Shown here: in pieces, positions 16,398-29,502 of the stretch | Numbering within the stretch: position 1 is the first letter of the stretch | Layout: each line of letters starts with the position of its first letter | Assembly: GCA_031263485.1 (NCBI GenBank) | Contig: JAISFS010000071.1 | Location: 1 to 33,663 of the forward strand | Reading direction: 5' to 3' | Source: Deltaproteobacteria bacterium | GTDB taxonomy: Bacteria; Desulfobacterota; Desulfarculia; Adiutricales; Adiutricaceae | Length of the DNA: 33,663 bases | Notes under the pieces: model-generated | The model's database searches: none | The model's input: the letters and a program-made list of their open reading frames with translations, nothing else | Told to the model about the DNA's origin: nothing | Program-made: the position numbers and the translations under genes

Positions 16398-16659
16398 TAA
16401 CGTTTATGGCGAACCATTCACACGCATCAGGTCCCCGGAGGTGTCCGGCGCGGGCGCCCCGCATAGGTCATGGCCCGTAGCCAACGCGTTGCGGCGCCGG
16501 GACTGGCTGAGCTTTGCGCTCCGGATCTTCCGGCCGTTCCGGGAAATCCCCGTGTTCCCGGCCCCCGGCCAGGTCGCTCCTGAGGCCCATTCGAATTTTC
16601 CGGCTGTCCGGGCGTCCCCGCCGAAAGGACTTCCGGACCTTTCAGCTCTTCCAGGCACT

Positions 16660-16707
16660 CCGGCCCCTTCAGGCCTCTCCGGCCCCTTCAGGCCTCTCCG
16701 GCCCCTG
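16660..16707. repeat. 19-bp tandem repeat, about 2.5 copies
   Basis: CCGGCCCCTTCAGGCCTCT at 16660-16678 and 16679-16697 is identical, followed by a ten-base partial third copy. Diverged forms precede it. Confidence 0.85.
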
Positions 16708-16859
16708 TCGCCACTCCCGAGGCCCTTCCCGATTTTCCTGCCCTCTGCCGCGGCGGGCGCCTCGCCCTTTCGCCCGGCCGTCCTCGCGAGGGCCGCCTCC
16801 CTTCCCCCCCATCCGCGCGGGCGGAAGCGTAATCCCAGGCATCCAAACAAGGAGCAGAC

Positions 16860-19049
16860 ATGACCAAGAGCATCCCCCGCGTCTCCGTGAAGGCCTTCAT
16901 CGCCCAGACCAACGGGACCCTTCCCGAGGGCGAGAACCTGCCCCCGGCCGAGCTTTTCGGGAGAGACATCTTCAGCCTGAACGTCATGCGGCAGCGCCTC
17001 CCCAAGAGCGTCTACGAGCGGCTTCTGGCCACCACCGAGAGCGACGTCCCTATAAGCCCGGCGGACGCCGACGTGATAGCCAGCGCCATGAAGGACTGGG
17101 CCATCGAGCGCGGGGCCACGCACTTCACCCACTGGTTCCAGCCGCTCACGGGCCTCACCGCCGAGAAACACGACGCGTTCCTGACCCCCACCCCGCAGGG
17201 GGACATCATCAACGAGTTCTCCGGCAAGCTCCTCATCAAGGGCGAGCCCGACGCCTCCTCCTTCCCCTCCGGGGGCATCCGCAGCACCTTCGAGGCCAGG
17301 GGCTACACGGCCTGGGATCCCACGAGCCCGGCGTTCCTCCTGAAGTCCGGGGCCGGCCGCACCCTGTACGTGCCCAGCATCTTCCTTTCCCACACCGGCG
17401 AGGCCCTGGACGCGAAGACCCCGCTCCTCCGGAGCCAGGAGGCGGTCTCCCGCCAGGCCATCCGGGTGCTCCGCTTCTTCGGGGACACGGCCCCGACGCG
17501 CGTCCGCGCCATGGTGGGCCCGGAGCAGGAGTACTTCCTGGTCGACCGCAGGCTCTACAGCCTGCGCCCCGATCTCATCATGGCCGGCCGCACCGTCTTC
17601 GGGGCCCCCGCCGCCAAGGGCCAGGAGCTGGAGGACCACTACTTCGGGGCCATCAAGCCCAGGTGCCTGGCCTTCATGCACGAGGCCGAGAACCGGCTCT
17701 GGGCCCTGGGCATCCCGGCCCGCACCCGGCACAACGAGGTGGCCCCGGCCCAGTTCGAGCTGGCCCCCCTCTACGAGCAGGTGAACATCGCGGTCGATCA
17801 CAACATGCTCGTCCTGAAGATCCTCCGCGACACGGCGGCCGAGTTCGGGCTCGCGTGCCTGCTGCACGAGAAGCCCTTCGCGGGCGTGAACGGTTCGGGC
17901 AAGCACAACAACTGGTCCCTTTCGGACGATCTGGGCAACAACCTGGTCGAACCCGGACCCGAGCCCTGGGCCAACGGCCGCTTCATGGTCTTCCTGGCGG
18001 CGGTCCTCCGCGCCGTCCACATCTACAGCATCCCGCTGCGCATCGGCGTCACGGGGGCGGGCAACGACTTCCGCCTGGGCGCGAACGAGGCCCCCCCGGC
18101 CATCCTCTCGGTATTCCTGGGCGAGCAGCTCACGGACGTCGTGAAGGCATACTGCGAGGGCCGGGACGGTGCCGACGCCTGGCGCTCTGGCTCGATGGCC
18201 CCGGGCGTCTCGGCGATGGCCCCGCTCGCCCGCGACATCACCGACCGCAACCGCACGAGCCCCTTCGCGTTCACGGGCAACAAGTTCGAGTTCCGCGCCG
18301 TGGGGAGCTCCCAGTCCATCGCCCCGGCCAACATCGCCCTGAACGCGGCCGTCGCCTGCGCGCTGGACGACATCAGCGCCGAGCTGGAGCGCGCCGCGTC
18401 CGGCGGCAAGGATCCCTCGCAGGCCGCGCGGGAGGTGCTCCCGAAGTTCTTCGAGAAGCACCTGCCCGTGGTCTTCAACGACAACAACTACGACCCCGCC
18501 TGGGAGATCGAGGCCGAAAGGCGCGGGCTCTGGAACCTCAAGGACTCCGTCGAGGCCCTCGCGCACTTCACCGACCCCGAGGTGAAGGACGTCTACCTGC
18601 GCCACGGGGTGCTGACCGAGCGCGAGCTCACGGCCCGCCAGGACATCCTGCTCGAGAACTACATCAAGGTCTGCCTGGTCGAGTGCCGGCTCGTGCGCTC
18701 CCTGGGCCGTTCGGCCATCCTGCCCGTCGCCTTCGACTCGCTCAAGAAGGCCTCGGATCTGGTCGTGTCCCTGAAGAACTCAGGCGTGGCCGGGGCCGCG
18801 GACGCCGCCTCCGGGCTCGCCTCCGAGCTGGCCCGGCTCTCGGGGGCGCTCTACGCCGACCTGGGCGAACTGGACTCCCAGGAAGCGAAGGTGGAGGGGA
18901 TCCACGAGCCGCTGGCCGCCGCCAAGGCCGTCCGCGACGCGCTCCTCCCGCTCATGCTCAGGATCCGCTCCCATGTGGACGCCGTAGAGCTCCTCGTGGA
19001 CGACAACCGCTGGCCGCTCCCGAAGTACTGGGAACTCCTCTGGCAGTAG
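16860..19049 (+). CDS. glnN: glutamine synthetase, type III
   Basis: Makes glutamine from glutamate, ammonia and ATP in the cytoplasm; with GltBD downstream it forms the GS-GOGAT ammonia route. At 729 residues it has the length of type III enzymes, well above types I and II (about 350-470). It carries the type III N-terminal block DASSFPSGGIRSTFEARGY, metal-site glutamates in GPEQEYF (E222, E224), RHNEVAPAQFE, the glycine loop NGSGKHNNWS at 344-353 and NRTSPFAFTGNKFEFR. Type III enzymes form dodecamers of two stacked hexamers and lack the adenylylation control of type I. AAGGAG five bases before ATG 16860 fixes the start. Type III occurs in Bacteroidetes, cyanobacteria, clostridia and scattered proteobacteria. 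Confidence 0.97.
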   Translation: MTKSIPRVSVKAFIAQTNGTLPEGENLPPAELFGRDIFSLNVMRQRLPKSVYERLLATTESDVPISPADADVIASAMKDWAIERGATHFTHWFQPLTGLTAEKHDAFLTPTPQGDIINEFSGKLLIKGEPDASSFPSGGIRSTFEARGYTAWDPTSPAFLLKSGAGRTLYVPSIFLSHTGEALDAKTPLLRSQEAVSRQAIRVLRFFGDTAPTRVRAMVGPEQEYFLVDRRLYSLRPDLIMAGRTVFGAPAAKGQELEDHYFGAIKPRCLAFMHEAENRLWALGIPARTRHNEVAPAQFELAPLYEQVNIAVDHNMLVLKILRDTAAEFGLACLLHEKPFAGVNGSGKHNNWSLSDDLGNNLVEPGPEPWANGRFMVFLAAVLRAVHIYSIPLRIGVTGAGNDFRLGANEAPPAILSVFLGEQLTDVVKAYCEGRDGADAWRSGSMAPGVSAMAPLARDITDRNRTSPFAFTGNKFEFRAVGSSQSIAPANIALNAAVACALDDISAELERAASGGKDPSQAAREVLPKFFEKHLPVVFNDNNYDPAWEIEAERRGLWNLKDSVEALAHFTDPEVKDVYLRHGVLTERELTARQDILLENYIKVCLVECRLVRSLGRSAILPVAFDSLKKASDLVVSLKNSGVAGAADAASGLASELARLSGALYADLGELDSQEAKVEGIHEPLAAAKAVRDALLPLMLRIRSHVDAVELLVDDNRWPLPKYWELLWQ

Positions 19050-19120
19050 CCCCGCTGCGCGGGCGGCCCGGACGGAGCCCCGTCCGCGCCGCGTGAACCT
19101 GGCGCCGGGCTCTCGTCTTA

Positions 19121-19228
19121 GGCCTGAGGTCCCGGCGCTTTGCCATCGGCCTGCGGTCCCGCCGATTTGCCTTCGGCCCGCGATCCCGGCGATTTTCCTC
19201 CGGCCCGCGGTCCCGGCGATTTTCCTCG
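19121..19228. repeat. 27-bp tandem repeat, four copies
   Basis: Copies start at 19121, 19148, 19175 and 19202 with an exact 27-base period; the consensus begins GGCCCGCGGTCCCGGCGATT. The last two copies differ at only a couple of positions and divergence increases leftward. Confidence 0.9.
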
Positions 19229-19522
19229 GCAGGAGCTCTTGCCCAGACCACGGCTTCTGGCCCTTCATCCTTTGCACCCGCCACATTGCGAGGCGGGCCC
19301 CAGGTCCACATCGATCTCCGCAAAGCCCGGGTCGGCACGCGCCGGCGCCGGGCTTTGCGGCCTTTAGGCGGGGACAGGCGTCTTCGGGGGTCCCTCGCGG
19401 CGGTCTCGCCGTAGCCGGAAGCTTATGCCAACCCCTGGCGTTGCGGTCGCGCGGCGCCGCAAAGCCTGACGGTCCCGCGTAAGGGCAGGGGCTGGCCGGG
19501 ACGCCCGCTTCCCGCGTTTCTG

Positions 19523-19553
19523 TTGACCGGGCGCCTCGCCATTGTGCTATAGT
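19523..19553 (+). promoter_or_regulatory. candidate gltB promoter
   Basis: TTGACC (19523-19528) and TATAGT (19548-19553) are 19 bases apart, longer than ideal, but the -10 is preceded by TGC, an extended -10 element that can compensate. Transcription would start near 19560, about 250 bases before gltB. Confidence 0.5.
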
Positions 19554-19812
19554 CACACTCCGGACCAAATCCGCGGCCAGCGGCGGAAACGGCACAGCCG
19601 TGTCTCGCGGCCGCCCGCGACGAAGGTTCCGGGCCTCCCGGCCGCCTCCCCCCCCCGGCCTCAAGCGCCCGCCACCAATCGAACGCCCAGCAGCGCCCGA
19701 ACGCAACGGAAGCTTCGAAACGCATCGAAAGCTTCCGGCGCCTCGGCACCGCCGGACGCTCGTCCGCTCGACCGCATCAAACGCGTCATCGAAATCATTC
19801 TCGGGCATAAAA

Positions 19813-24849
<5,037 letters not shown>

Positions 24850-25145
24850 CGGGACGGACGTCATTCCGGACCGGCAAGGCTGCGGTACCGGGACGTCGCG
24901 ACCCTGTCCGGGGTTGCCGTGCGCGGCGGAATCCGAGGGTTCGCGAGTCGCGCGTTCGATAAGTCGCGCGTTCGATAAGGCGCCGGGGAGCCAGAGAGCC
25001 GACTGGCCGATGCAAAAGCGTTCGTCGCCGGCGGGGGCGGGATATTCGCCATGCCCTTGCCGACGTAAGCGAAACGGCCTTCGCTGGCATTCTGGCTTTG
25101 ACATGCCCCCGCCGTCAGATGCGACGAGCCCGAGGCGGGATCCCG
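24850..25145. other. convergent gap between gltB and fic
   Basis: About 296 bases between the ends of gltB and fic, GC-rich, no gene seen and no hairpin with a T-run. It contains the 16-bp repeat at 24946-24977. Confidence 0.45.
24946..24977. repeat. 16-bp tandem repeat, two identical copies
   Basis: AGTCGCGCGTTCGATA occurs at 24946-24961 and 24962-24977. Confidence 0.9.
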
Positions 25146-26066
25146 TCACGGCCTGTCCGGACGGCTTCCTGGTTTCCGGACGGGCTTGCCTTTTTCCTGT
25201 GCTGTCTCTTCGGACTCGCCAGGCCTGAAGCCGATCGCGTCCATGTGTTTTTCCTGCGCGTCCAGCTCCAGTTCGGCTATCAGACGGAAAAATTCGTCGC
25301 AATCCGTCTCCCGCGCGTCGATCTTTTTGAGGGCTTCATAGTATCTTTTTCTTGTGCCGATGTCGAAATTGATGATCTGGTAGCCTTGGTTAACCAGTAC
25401 GAGATTCATCAGCAACCTCGAAATCCTGCCGTTCCCGTCCACGAAGGGGTGGATCAGCACGAGCCGGAGATGGGCGAAGGCGGCCAGGACTACGGGATGG
25501 CTCCTGTCCTTGTATTCCAGGAACGCCTCGCGGAAACGGCCCATGTGCTCCCCGACCGTTTCCGGTTCAGGGAACGTCCTGTCGGACCCCACGATCATGA
25601 TGCCGCATGTCCGGTATACGCCGGCATCTTTCGGGCTTATGAGCTCAAAAAAATATTTATGAAGCCTGGAAGTGATTTCAAGCAGGCGGTCGCCTATGCC
25701 GTCGAGCGTCGTCCCGCGCGCCGTATCCAGCATGTAGTCGAACGCCTTGCCATGCCCGTCCACCTCGAACAGTTCGTTGCGGGTCTTCCCTTCGACCGTG
25801 ATTCCGTCGTCGAGCCACAGTTTCGTCTCGAGCAGCGTGAAACTGTTCCCCTCGATGGCATTCGAGGTGAACGTGTTCAGTATCCGGCAGTAGTCGTCCA
25901 CCTTCTTCTGGTGGACGGGTTGCGGTTTTACCCGCTCCCGAAGCGATGTCCGGTTTCCGTCTATCTTCTCCAGCAGCCCATGTAACGCCCTATGATTATC
26001 CATGAAAACGGTATCCTTTTCCAATTGCCTCCGCAGTGCCCATTCAGAAGGGGCTAACTCGGCCAT
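25146..26066 (-). CDS. fic: Fic domain protein with N-terminal inhibitory motif
   Basis: Fic enzymes usually transfer AMP from ATP to hydroxyl side chains of target proteins. The catalytic motif HPFVDGNGRISR lies at about residues 206-217 with every consensus position kept. Near residues 68-74 is SNAIEGN, the inhibitory (S/T)xxxE(G/N) helix; the glutamate blocks ATP binding, so this is a class II, self-restrained Fic. Length (306) is normal for Fic proteins with an N-terminal helical domain. ATG 26066 is chosen; GTG 26081 in frame is an alternative and neither has a strong ribosome site. It is antisense to its neighbours, between gltB and gltD, is visibly less GC-rich than either and has its own promoter, so I infer insertion by transfer. 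The target protein is unknown. Confidence 0.94.
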   Translation of the reverse strand: MAELAPSEWALRRQLEKDTVFMDNHRALHGLLEKIDGNRTSLRERVKPQPVHQKKVDDYCRILNTFTSNAIEGNSFTLLETKLWLDDGITVEGKTRNELFEVDGHGKAFDYMLDTARGTTLDGIGDRLLEITSRLHKYFFELISPKDAGVYRTCGIMIVGSDRTFPEPETVGEHMGRFREAFLEYKDRSHPVVLAAFAHLRLVLIHPFVDGNGRISRLLMNLVLVNQGYQIINFDIGTRKRYYEALKKIDARETDCDEFFRLIAELELDAQEKHMDAIGFRPGESEETAQEKGKPVRKPGSRPDRP

Positions 26067-26139
26067 TCCGGGACTTGCCACCTGGCAGGCTTCGGTTCGG
26101 CCAAGCCGGCGGCGGAGATGTCAAGTGCGGCCAAATCAA

Positions 26140-26168
26140 ATTTTACGCGTGAAAAGCGGGCATATCAA
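26140..26168 (-). promoter_or_regulatory. fic promoter
   Basis: On the minus strand, TTGATA (26168-26163), 17 bases, then TAAAAT (26145-26140); five of six consensus matches in each. Transcription would start near 26133, about 65 bases before the fic start. Confidence 0.7.
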
Positions 26169-26369
26169 ACCGCGACGTTCCGGCGGCTGCCCGTCTCGTG
26201 CCGGAAGACCGCCCATGTCCGATGGAGCCGTGGCGAAAGCGATCGCCGGCGGAGCTGCCCCGCGTTTCCGGCTCCCGCCCCTGCCGCATCGGCGGACCCG
26301 GAGGGGGATAGCGGCCGGACTCACGCGTCGCGGCCCCGAAACGTCGCGTCGGGGCACGGGCTCCGGGGC

Positions 26370-26435
26370 TCTCAAGAGCTTGAATTTTCAGGGCTTTAAG
26401 CATAAGATGTCCGTTTCGGGCGCCTGTTTCCCAAG
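26370..26435 (+). promoter_or_regulatory. gltD promoter module, copy 1 of a dispersed element
   Basis: TTGAAT (26380-26385), 17 bases, TAAGAT (26403-26408). The promoter and its flanks, from CTCTCAA at 26370 to the TTTCGGGCGCC segment ending near 26424 and a little beyond, match the segment before the M18 aminopeptidase (29170-29235) at roughly three quarters of positions by eye. gltD starts about 185 bases downstream. Confidence 0.65.
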
Positions 26436-26596
26436 CCGTTGACCCGGCGACGGCCCCTTCCCTAATTGCGGGCCGGACAGCCTTTTTCGGGAGGCCGTCC
26501 GGGCTCGGGCGGGGGAGGCCCTGAGGGAGGTACCCGTCCCGCCGCCGGCCGCTGGAGCGGGCGGCGGCGCCTGAAGAGACACCAAGGTCACTCACG

Positions 26597-27991
26597 ATGA
26601 GCGAATACAGACCCATAGCCGAAAGAATCAAGGACTACCGCCCGGTGGAGCTCAGGCCCTCGGCGGGACACCTCTCCGAGGAGCTCAAGCGGTGCCAGGA
26701 CTGCGGCATCCCCTTCTGCCACGCCATGGGGTGCCCCCTCCACAACGTCGTCCCGGAGATAAACGTCGAGGCCCTCCACGGGCGCTGGGAGTCCGCTCTT
26801 TACAAGCTCCTGGAGACCAGCCCCTTTCCGGAGTTCACGGCCAGGGTGTGCCCCGCCCTCTGCGAGGGGTCCTGCGTCCAGGGCCTGAACGGCGTGGCGG
26901 TGCCGGCGAGGCAGGCCGAGTACGAGGTGACCGAGCGGGGCTTCGAGCGGGGATGGATCAGGCCGCTTCCACCCCTGAGGCGCACGGGCCTGAAGGTCGC
27001 GGTGGCGGGATCGGGGCCGGCGGGCCTGGCCGCCGCCTTCCGCCTGAACCGCGCCGGGGCCTGGGTCACCGTCTACGAGCGGGACCGCAGGCCGGGGGGG
27101 TTCCTGCGCTACGGCATCCCCGACTTCAAGCTCGACAAGCGGGTCATCGACCGGAGGATCCGGCTCATGGAGGCCGAGGGCGTGAGGTTCCGCCTGAACG
27201 TCGAGGCCGGGGCGGACCTTTCCCGGAGGCTCATCGAGGACCGCTTCGATGCCATGGTGATAGCGATAGGCGCCAGGAAGAAGCGCGATCTGGCCGTGCC
27301 GGGCCGCGATCTGGCGGGCGTCCTGTTCGCGACCGACTACCTTTCCGCCCAGAACCGCGTCAATTCGGGCGAGACGGCCTCGCTCCCCCCGGGATTCTCG
27401 GCCGCGGGCAAGCGGGTGCTGGTCATCGGCGGGGGCGACACCGGGAGCGACTGCGTGGGCACCGCCAACAGGCAGGGGGCCTCGGAAGTCTCCCAGTTCG
27501 AAATCATGCCCGAGCCGCCCGCCGTGCGCGGCGCCGACAACCCCTGGCCGCAGTGGCCGCGGATCCTGAGGACCTCCTCCAGCCACGAGGAGGGGTGCCG
27601 CCGCCGCTGGGGCGTGGATTCCGTGGAGTTCACGCCTTCCGAGGCGGACCTCTCGCGGGTGGGCGGCGTGAGATGCCGCGAGGTCGCGTGGACGGGAACC
27701 GGCAGGGCCATGCGCCCGGTCCCCAAGCCGGGCTCGGAGTTCGCGGTCAGGGCCGACCTGGTGCTCCTCGCGCTGGGCTTCACGGGCCCCGAGGAGACGG
27801 CCCTGAGGCCCGAGGGCCTGGCCGCCCCGCTCGGCGGGGCGCTGGAGGGCGGGATCTACGCCGCCGGGGACGCGGCCCGAGGCCCGTCGCTGGTCGTGCG
27901 CGCGATAAGCGACGGGCTGGAATGCGCGGCCAAGGTCCTGAGGGACTTCGGGGACCTGGGCCGTGCGCTGCCGGCCAGGAAGATCGCTTAG
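26597..27991 (+). CDS. gltD: glutamate synthase small (beta) subunit
   Basis: GltD oxidises NADPH through FAD and 4Fe-4S clusters and supplies electrons to the FMN of GltB. The 464-residue protein starts with the cysteine-rich cluster domain: C33, C36, C41, C46 in CQDCGIPFCHAMGC and C85, C89, C93 in VCPALCEGSC. The FAD dinucleotide fold is GSGPAG at 138-143, the NADPH fold GGGDTG at 278-283, and the C-terminal FAD-contact segment is GIYAAGDAARG. Length is typical. AAGG about nine bases before ATG 26597 is acceptable. In most genomes gltB and gltD are adjacent; here an opposing fic gene separates them and gltD has its own promoter and leader. Confidence 0.97.
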   Translation: MSEYRPIAERIKDYRPVELRPSAGHLSEELKRCQDCGIPFCHAMGCPLHNVVPEINVEALHGRWESALYKLLETSPFPEFTARVCPALCEGSCVQGLNGVAVPARQAEYEVTERGFERGWIRPLPPLRRTGLKVAVAGSGPAGLAAAFRLNRAGAWVTVYERDRRPGGFLRYGIPDFKLDKRVIDRRIRLMEAEGVRFRLNVEAGADLSRRLIEDRFDAMVIAIGARKKRDLAVPGRDLAGVLFATDYLSAQNRVNSGETASLPPGFSAAGKRVLVIGGGDTGSDCVGTANRQGASEVSQFEIMPEPPAVRGADNPWPQWPRILRTSSSHEEGCRRRWGVDSVEFTPSEADLSRVGGVRCREVAWTGTGRAMRPVPKPGSEFAVRADLVLLALGFTGPEETALRPEGLAAPLGGALEGGIYAAGDAARGPSLVVRAISDGLECAAKVLRDFGDLGRALPARKIA

Positions 27992-28200
27992 GTGATCGCT
28001 TGGCGACGCGTGTCGCCGGGGATTCGGCCGGGGGCGGTCGCGCGGCTCTCGCGGCCGCTGGACGGCGCCTGTGGCGCGGCCGGGGACTGCGGTTCGGGCA
28101 ACGACAGCTGGCCGCGGTTCGGACACGGTAGGGGACCGCGAACCTGGCGCGGCCGGGGAGTGCGCGGCGCCGCCATGCGGCGCGGCGGGACGGAGGCTAC

Positions 28201-29103
28201 TTGATACTCCTGGTAGGCGCGGACGGCCAGCTGGGACGCGAGCTTTCCGCGTCCCTGGGAATCCTGGGGCCGCTTTCCCGCTGGACGCTCGCGAACATGG
28301 ATCTGGCCGACCCGGATCTGGAAGGGAAGCTCGCCCGGGTGGGGCTCCCGGGGCTCAGGGCCGTGGTGAACGCCGCGGCCTACACGAACGTGGACAGGGC
28401 GGAGTCCGAGGAGGACATGGCCTGGCGGGTGAACGCCGAGGCCCCGCGGCTTCTCGCGTCCCTCGCGGAAAGGCACGGGGCCGCCATCGTGCATTACTCC
28501 ACCGACTACGTATACGACGGGAAAAAGGCCGGGCCCTACGTGGAGGGCGATCCCGCCGCCCCGCTCAACGCCTACGGCCGCACCAAGCTCGCGGGCGACC
28601 GTCTCGTGGCCGCCGCCTGCCCGCGGCACCTCATCTTCCGGACGTCCTGGGTGTTCTCCCAGACGGGCGCCTGCTTCCCCCGGACGGTCTACAACCTGGC
28701 CAGGACGCGCGAGTCGCTCGAGATGGACTGCACCCAGCGGGGGGCGCCCACCTCGACCGAGCTCATCGCCGCCGCCACCCTCGTCGCCCTGAGGGGCATC
28801 CTCGCGGGCGGGGCCGGGGCCTGGGGCCTCTACCACCTGGTATCCGCGGGGGAGGCCACTTGGCTGGAGTTCAGCCGGTACATAGTCTCCCGCGCCTCGG
28901 AACTGGGGCTGGAGCTGAAGCTCAAGCCCGGGGCGATAACCCCGCGGGACGTCCCGGACGCCTCCCGGCCGGCCGCAAGGCCCCTGAATTCCGTCCTGTC
29001 CACCCGGAAGGTCGAGGAGGCCTTCGGGCTGTCCCTCCCCAGCTGGACCTACTACGCCGAGCGCTTCGCGGAGGGGCTCTGGTACCAGGCCGATCTGCGC
29101 TGA
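28201..29103 (+). CDS. rfbD: dTDP-4-dehydrorhamnose reductase
   Basis: RmlD/RfbD carries out the last step of dTDP-L-rhamnose synthesis, reducing dTDP-4-dehydro-L-rhamnose with NAD(P)H to supply rhamnose for surface polysaccharide. It is an extended short-chain dehydrogenase of 300 residues, normal for the family. The nucleotide loop is GADGQLG at 6-12, the catalytic serine/threonine lies in STDYVYDG (100-107) and the YxxxK pair is Y125 and K129 in AYGRTK. A TTG at 28201 is the likely start: GGAGG sits five bases upstream and the Rossmann strand begins immediately. It follows gltD by 209 bases on the same strand. The partner genes rfbA, rfbB and rfbC are not in the window, so it is an isolated member of the pathway here. 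Confidence 0.93.
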   Translation: MILLVGADGQLGRELSASLGILGPLSRWTLANMDLADPDLEGKLARVGLPGLRAVVNAAAYTNVDRAESEEDMAWRVNAEAPRLLASLAERHGAAIVHYSTDYVYDGKKAGPYVEGDPAAPLNAYGRTKLAGDRLVAAACPRHLIFRTSWVFSQTGACFPRTVYNLARTRESLEMDCTQRGAPTSTELIAAATLVALRGILAGGAGAWGLYHLVSAGEATWLEFSRYIVSRASELGLELKLKPGAITPRDVPDASRPAARPLNSVLSTRKVEEAFGLSLPSWTYYAERFAEGLWYQADLR

Positions 29104-29169
29104 TGGCGGCGGGGTCGCAAGGCTCCGCGGGAGCGCGGCGCGGTTGCGCGGCCTCCGGGCCCCTCGGCC

Positions 29170-29235
29170 TCTCAACCGCTTGAATTTTCTGGATTCCGAT
29201 CATAAAATGGCCCTTTCAGGCGCCAGTATCCGAGT
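29170..29235 (+). promoter_or_regulatory. aminopeptidase promoter module, copy 2 of a dispersed element
   Basis: TTGAAT (29180-29185), 17 bases, TAAAAT (29203-29208). It shares CTCTCAA, GCTTGAATTTTC and TTTCAGGCGCC with the gltD promoter region. The aminopeptidase start is about 290 bases downstream. Confidence 0.65.
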
Positions 29236-29370
29236 CGCGTCCCCGAGTACGGCCCTCCGGACGGGGCGGACTGCCCCGTAAGGGGGGCCGTCCGGCCTTG
29301 AGGGGGAACGGCCCCGGCAGGGCGGTTACGGTCTTTGGCGTCCCGTCTGCCGAACTCAGGTCGTCTGCGA

Positions 29371-29438
29371 GCCGTCTGCGGGCCTGCGAGAGAGTCGGAT
29401 GCAGGCCGTCTGCGGGCCTGCGAGAAAGTCGGATGCAG
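29371..29438. repeat. 34-bp tandem repeat, two copies plus a partial
   Basis: Unit starting GCCGTCTGCGGGCCTGCGAG at 29371-29404 and 29405-29438, differing at one position; a diverged partial copy follows to about 29456. Confidence 0.9.
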
Positions 29439-29502
29439 GCCGTCGGCAGTTCGCAGGCCGTCTGTCGGCCGAACGCAATAAGCACCCACACTGGAGACGT
29501 CG

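Larger units (their letters stand above)
15122..16859. other. 1.7-kb gap between dksA and glnN, no recognised gene
   Basis: The longest gene-free stretch. It carries two leftward promoter candidates for dksA (15294-15322 and 15564-15592), two rightward terminator-like hairpins (16052-16100 and 16251-16282), two small palindromes near 16330-16390 upstream of glnN, and a 19-bp repeat. Frames at 15701-16333 and 16381-16863 are proline/arginine-rich and unrecognisable. I looked for RNase P RNA, tmRNA and SRP RNA signatures and saw none. Confidence 0.55.
19050..19812. other. gap and leader between glnN and gltB
   Basis: No separate gene. It holds the 27-bp repeat array (19121-19228), the gltB promoter (19523-19553) and a leader hairpin at 19708-19736: GGAAGCTTCGA pairs with TCGAAAGCTTCC with one bulged base. 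The open frame extending left of gltB to 19600 is not likely to be translated. No T-run terminator for glnN is visible. Confidence 0.5.
26067..26596. other. divergent promoter region between fic and gltD
   Basis: About 530 bases carrying the leftward fic promoter (26140-26168), the rightward gltD promoter module (26370-26435) and a leader hairpin at 26475-26500: GGACAGCCT pairs with AGGCCGTCC with one mismatch. No gene is recognisable; the minus-strand frame at 26143-26631 is a shadow. Confidence 0.55.
29104..29502. other. promoter and leader region of the M18 aminopeptidase
   Basis: About 400 bases with the second copy of the dispersed promoter module (29170-29235), a leader hairpin with perfect 8-bp arms CCGGACGG (29257-29264) and CCGTCCGG (29288-29295) enclosing a smaller GGGGCGG/CTGCCCC stem, and the 34-bp repeat at 29371-29438. 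No gene is recognisable in it. Confidence 0.55.

Noticed and set aside
16404..18605. 733-codon open frame on the minus strand
   Set aside because: Antisense to the glutamine synthetase gene, with no recognisable domain.
19600..19812. Extension of gltB to an ATG 71 codons upstream
   Set aside because: It would place extra arginine/proline-rich sequence before the conserved propeptide and catalytic cysteine, and the region carries the leader hairpin.
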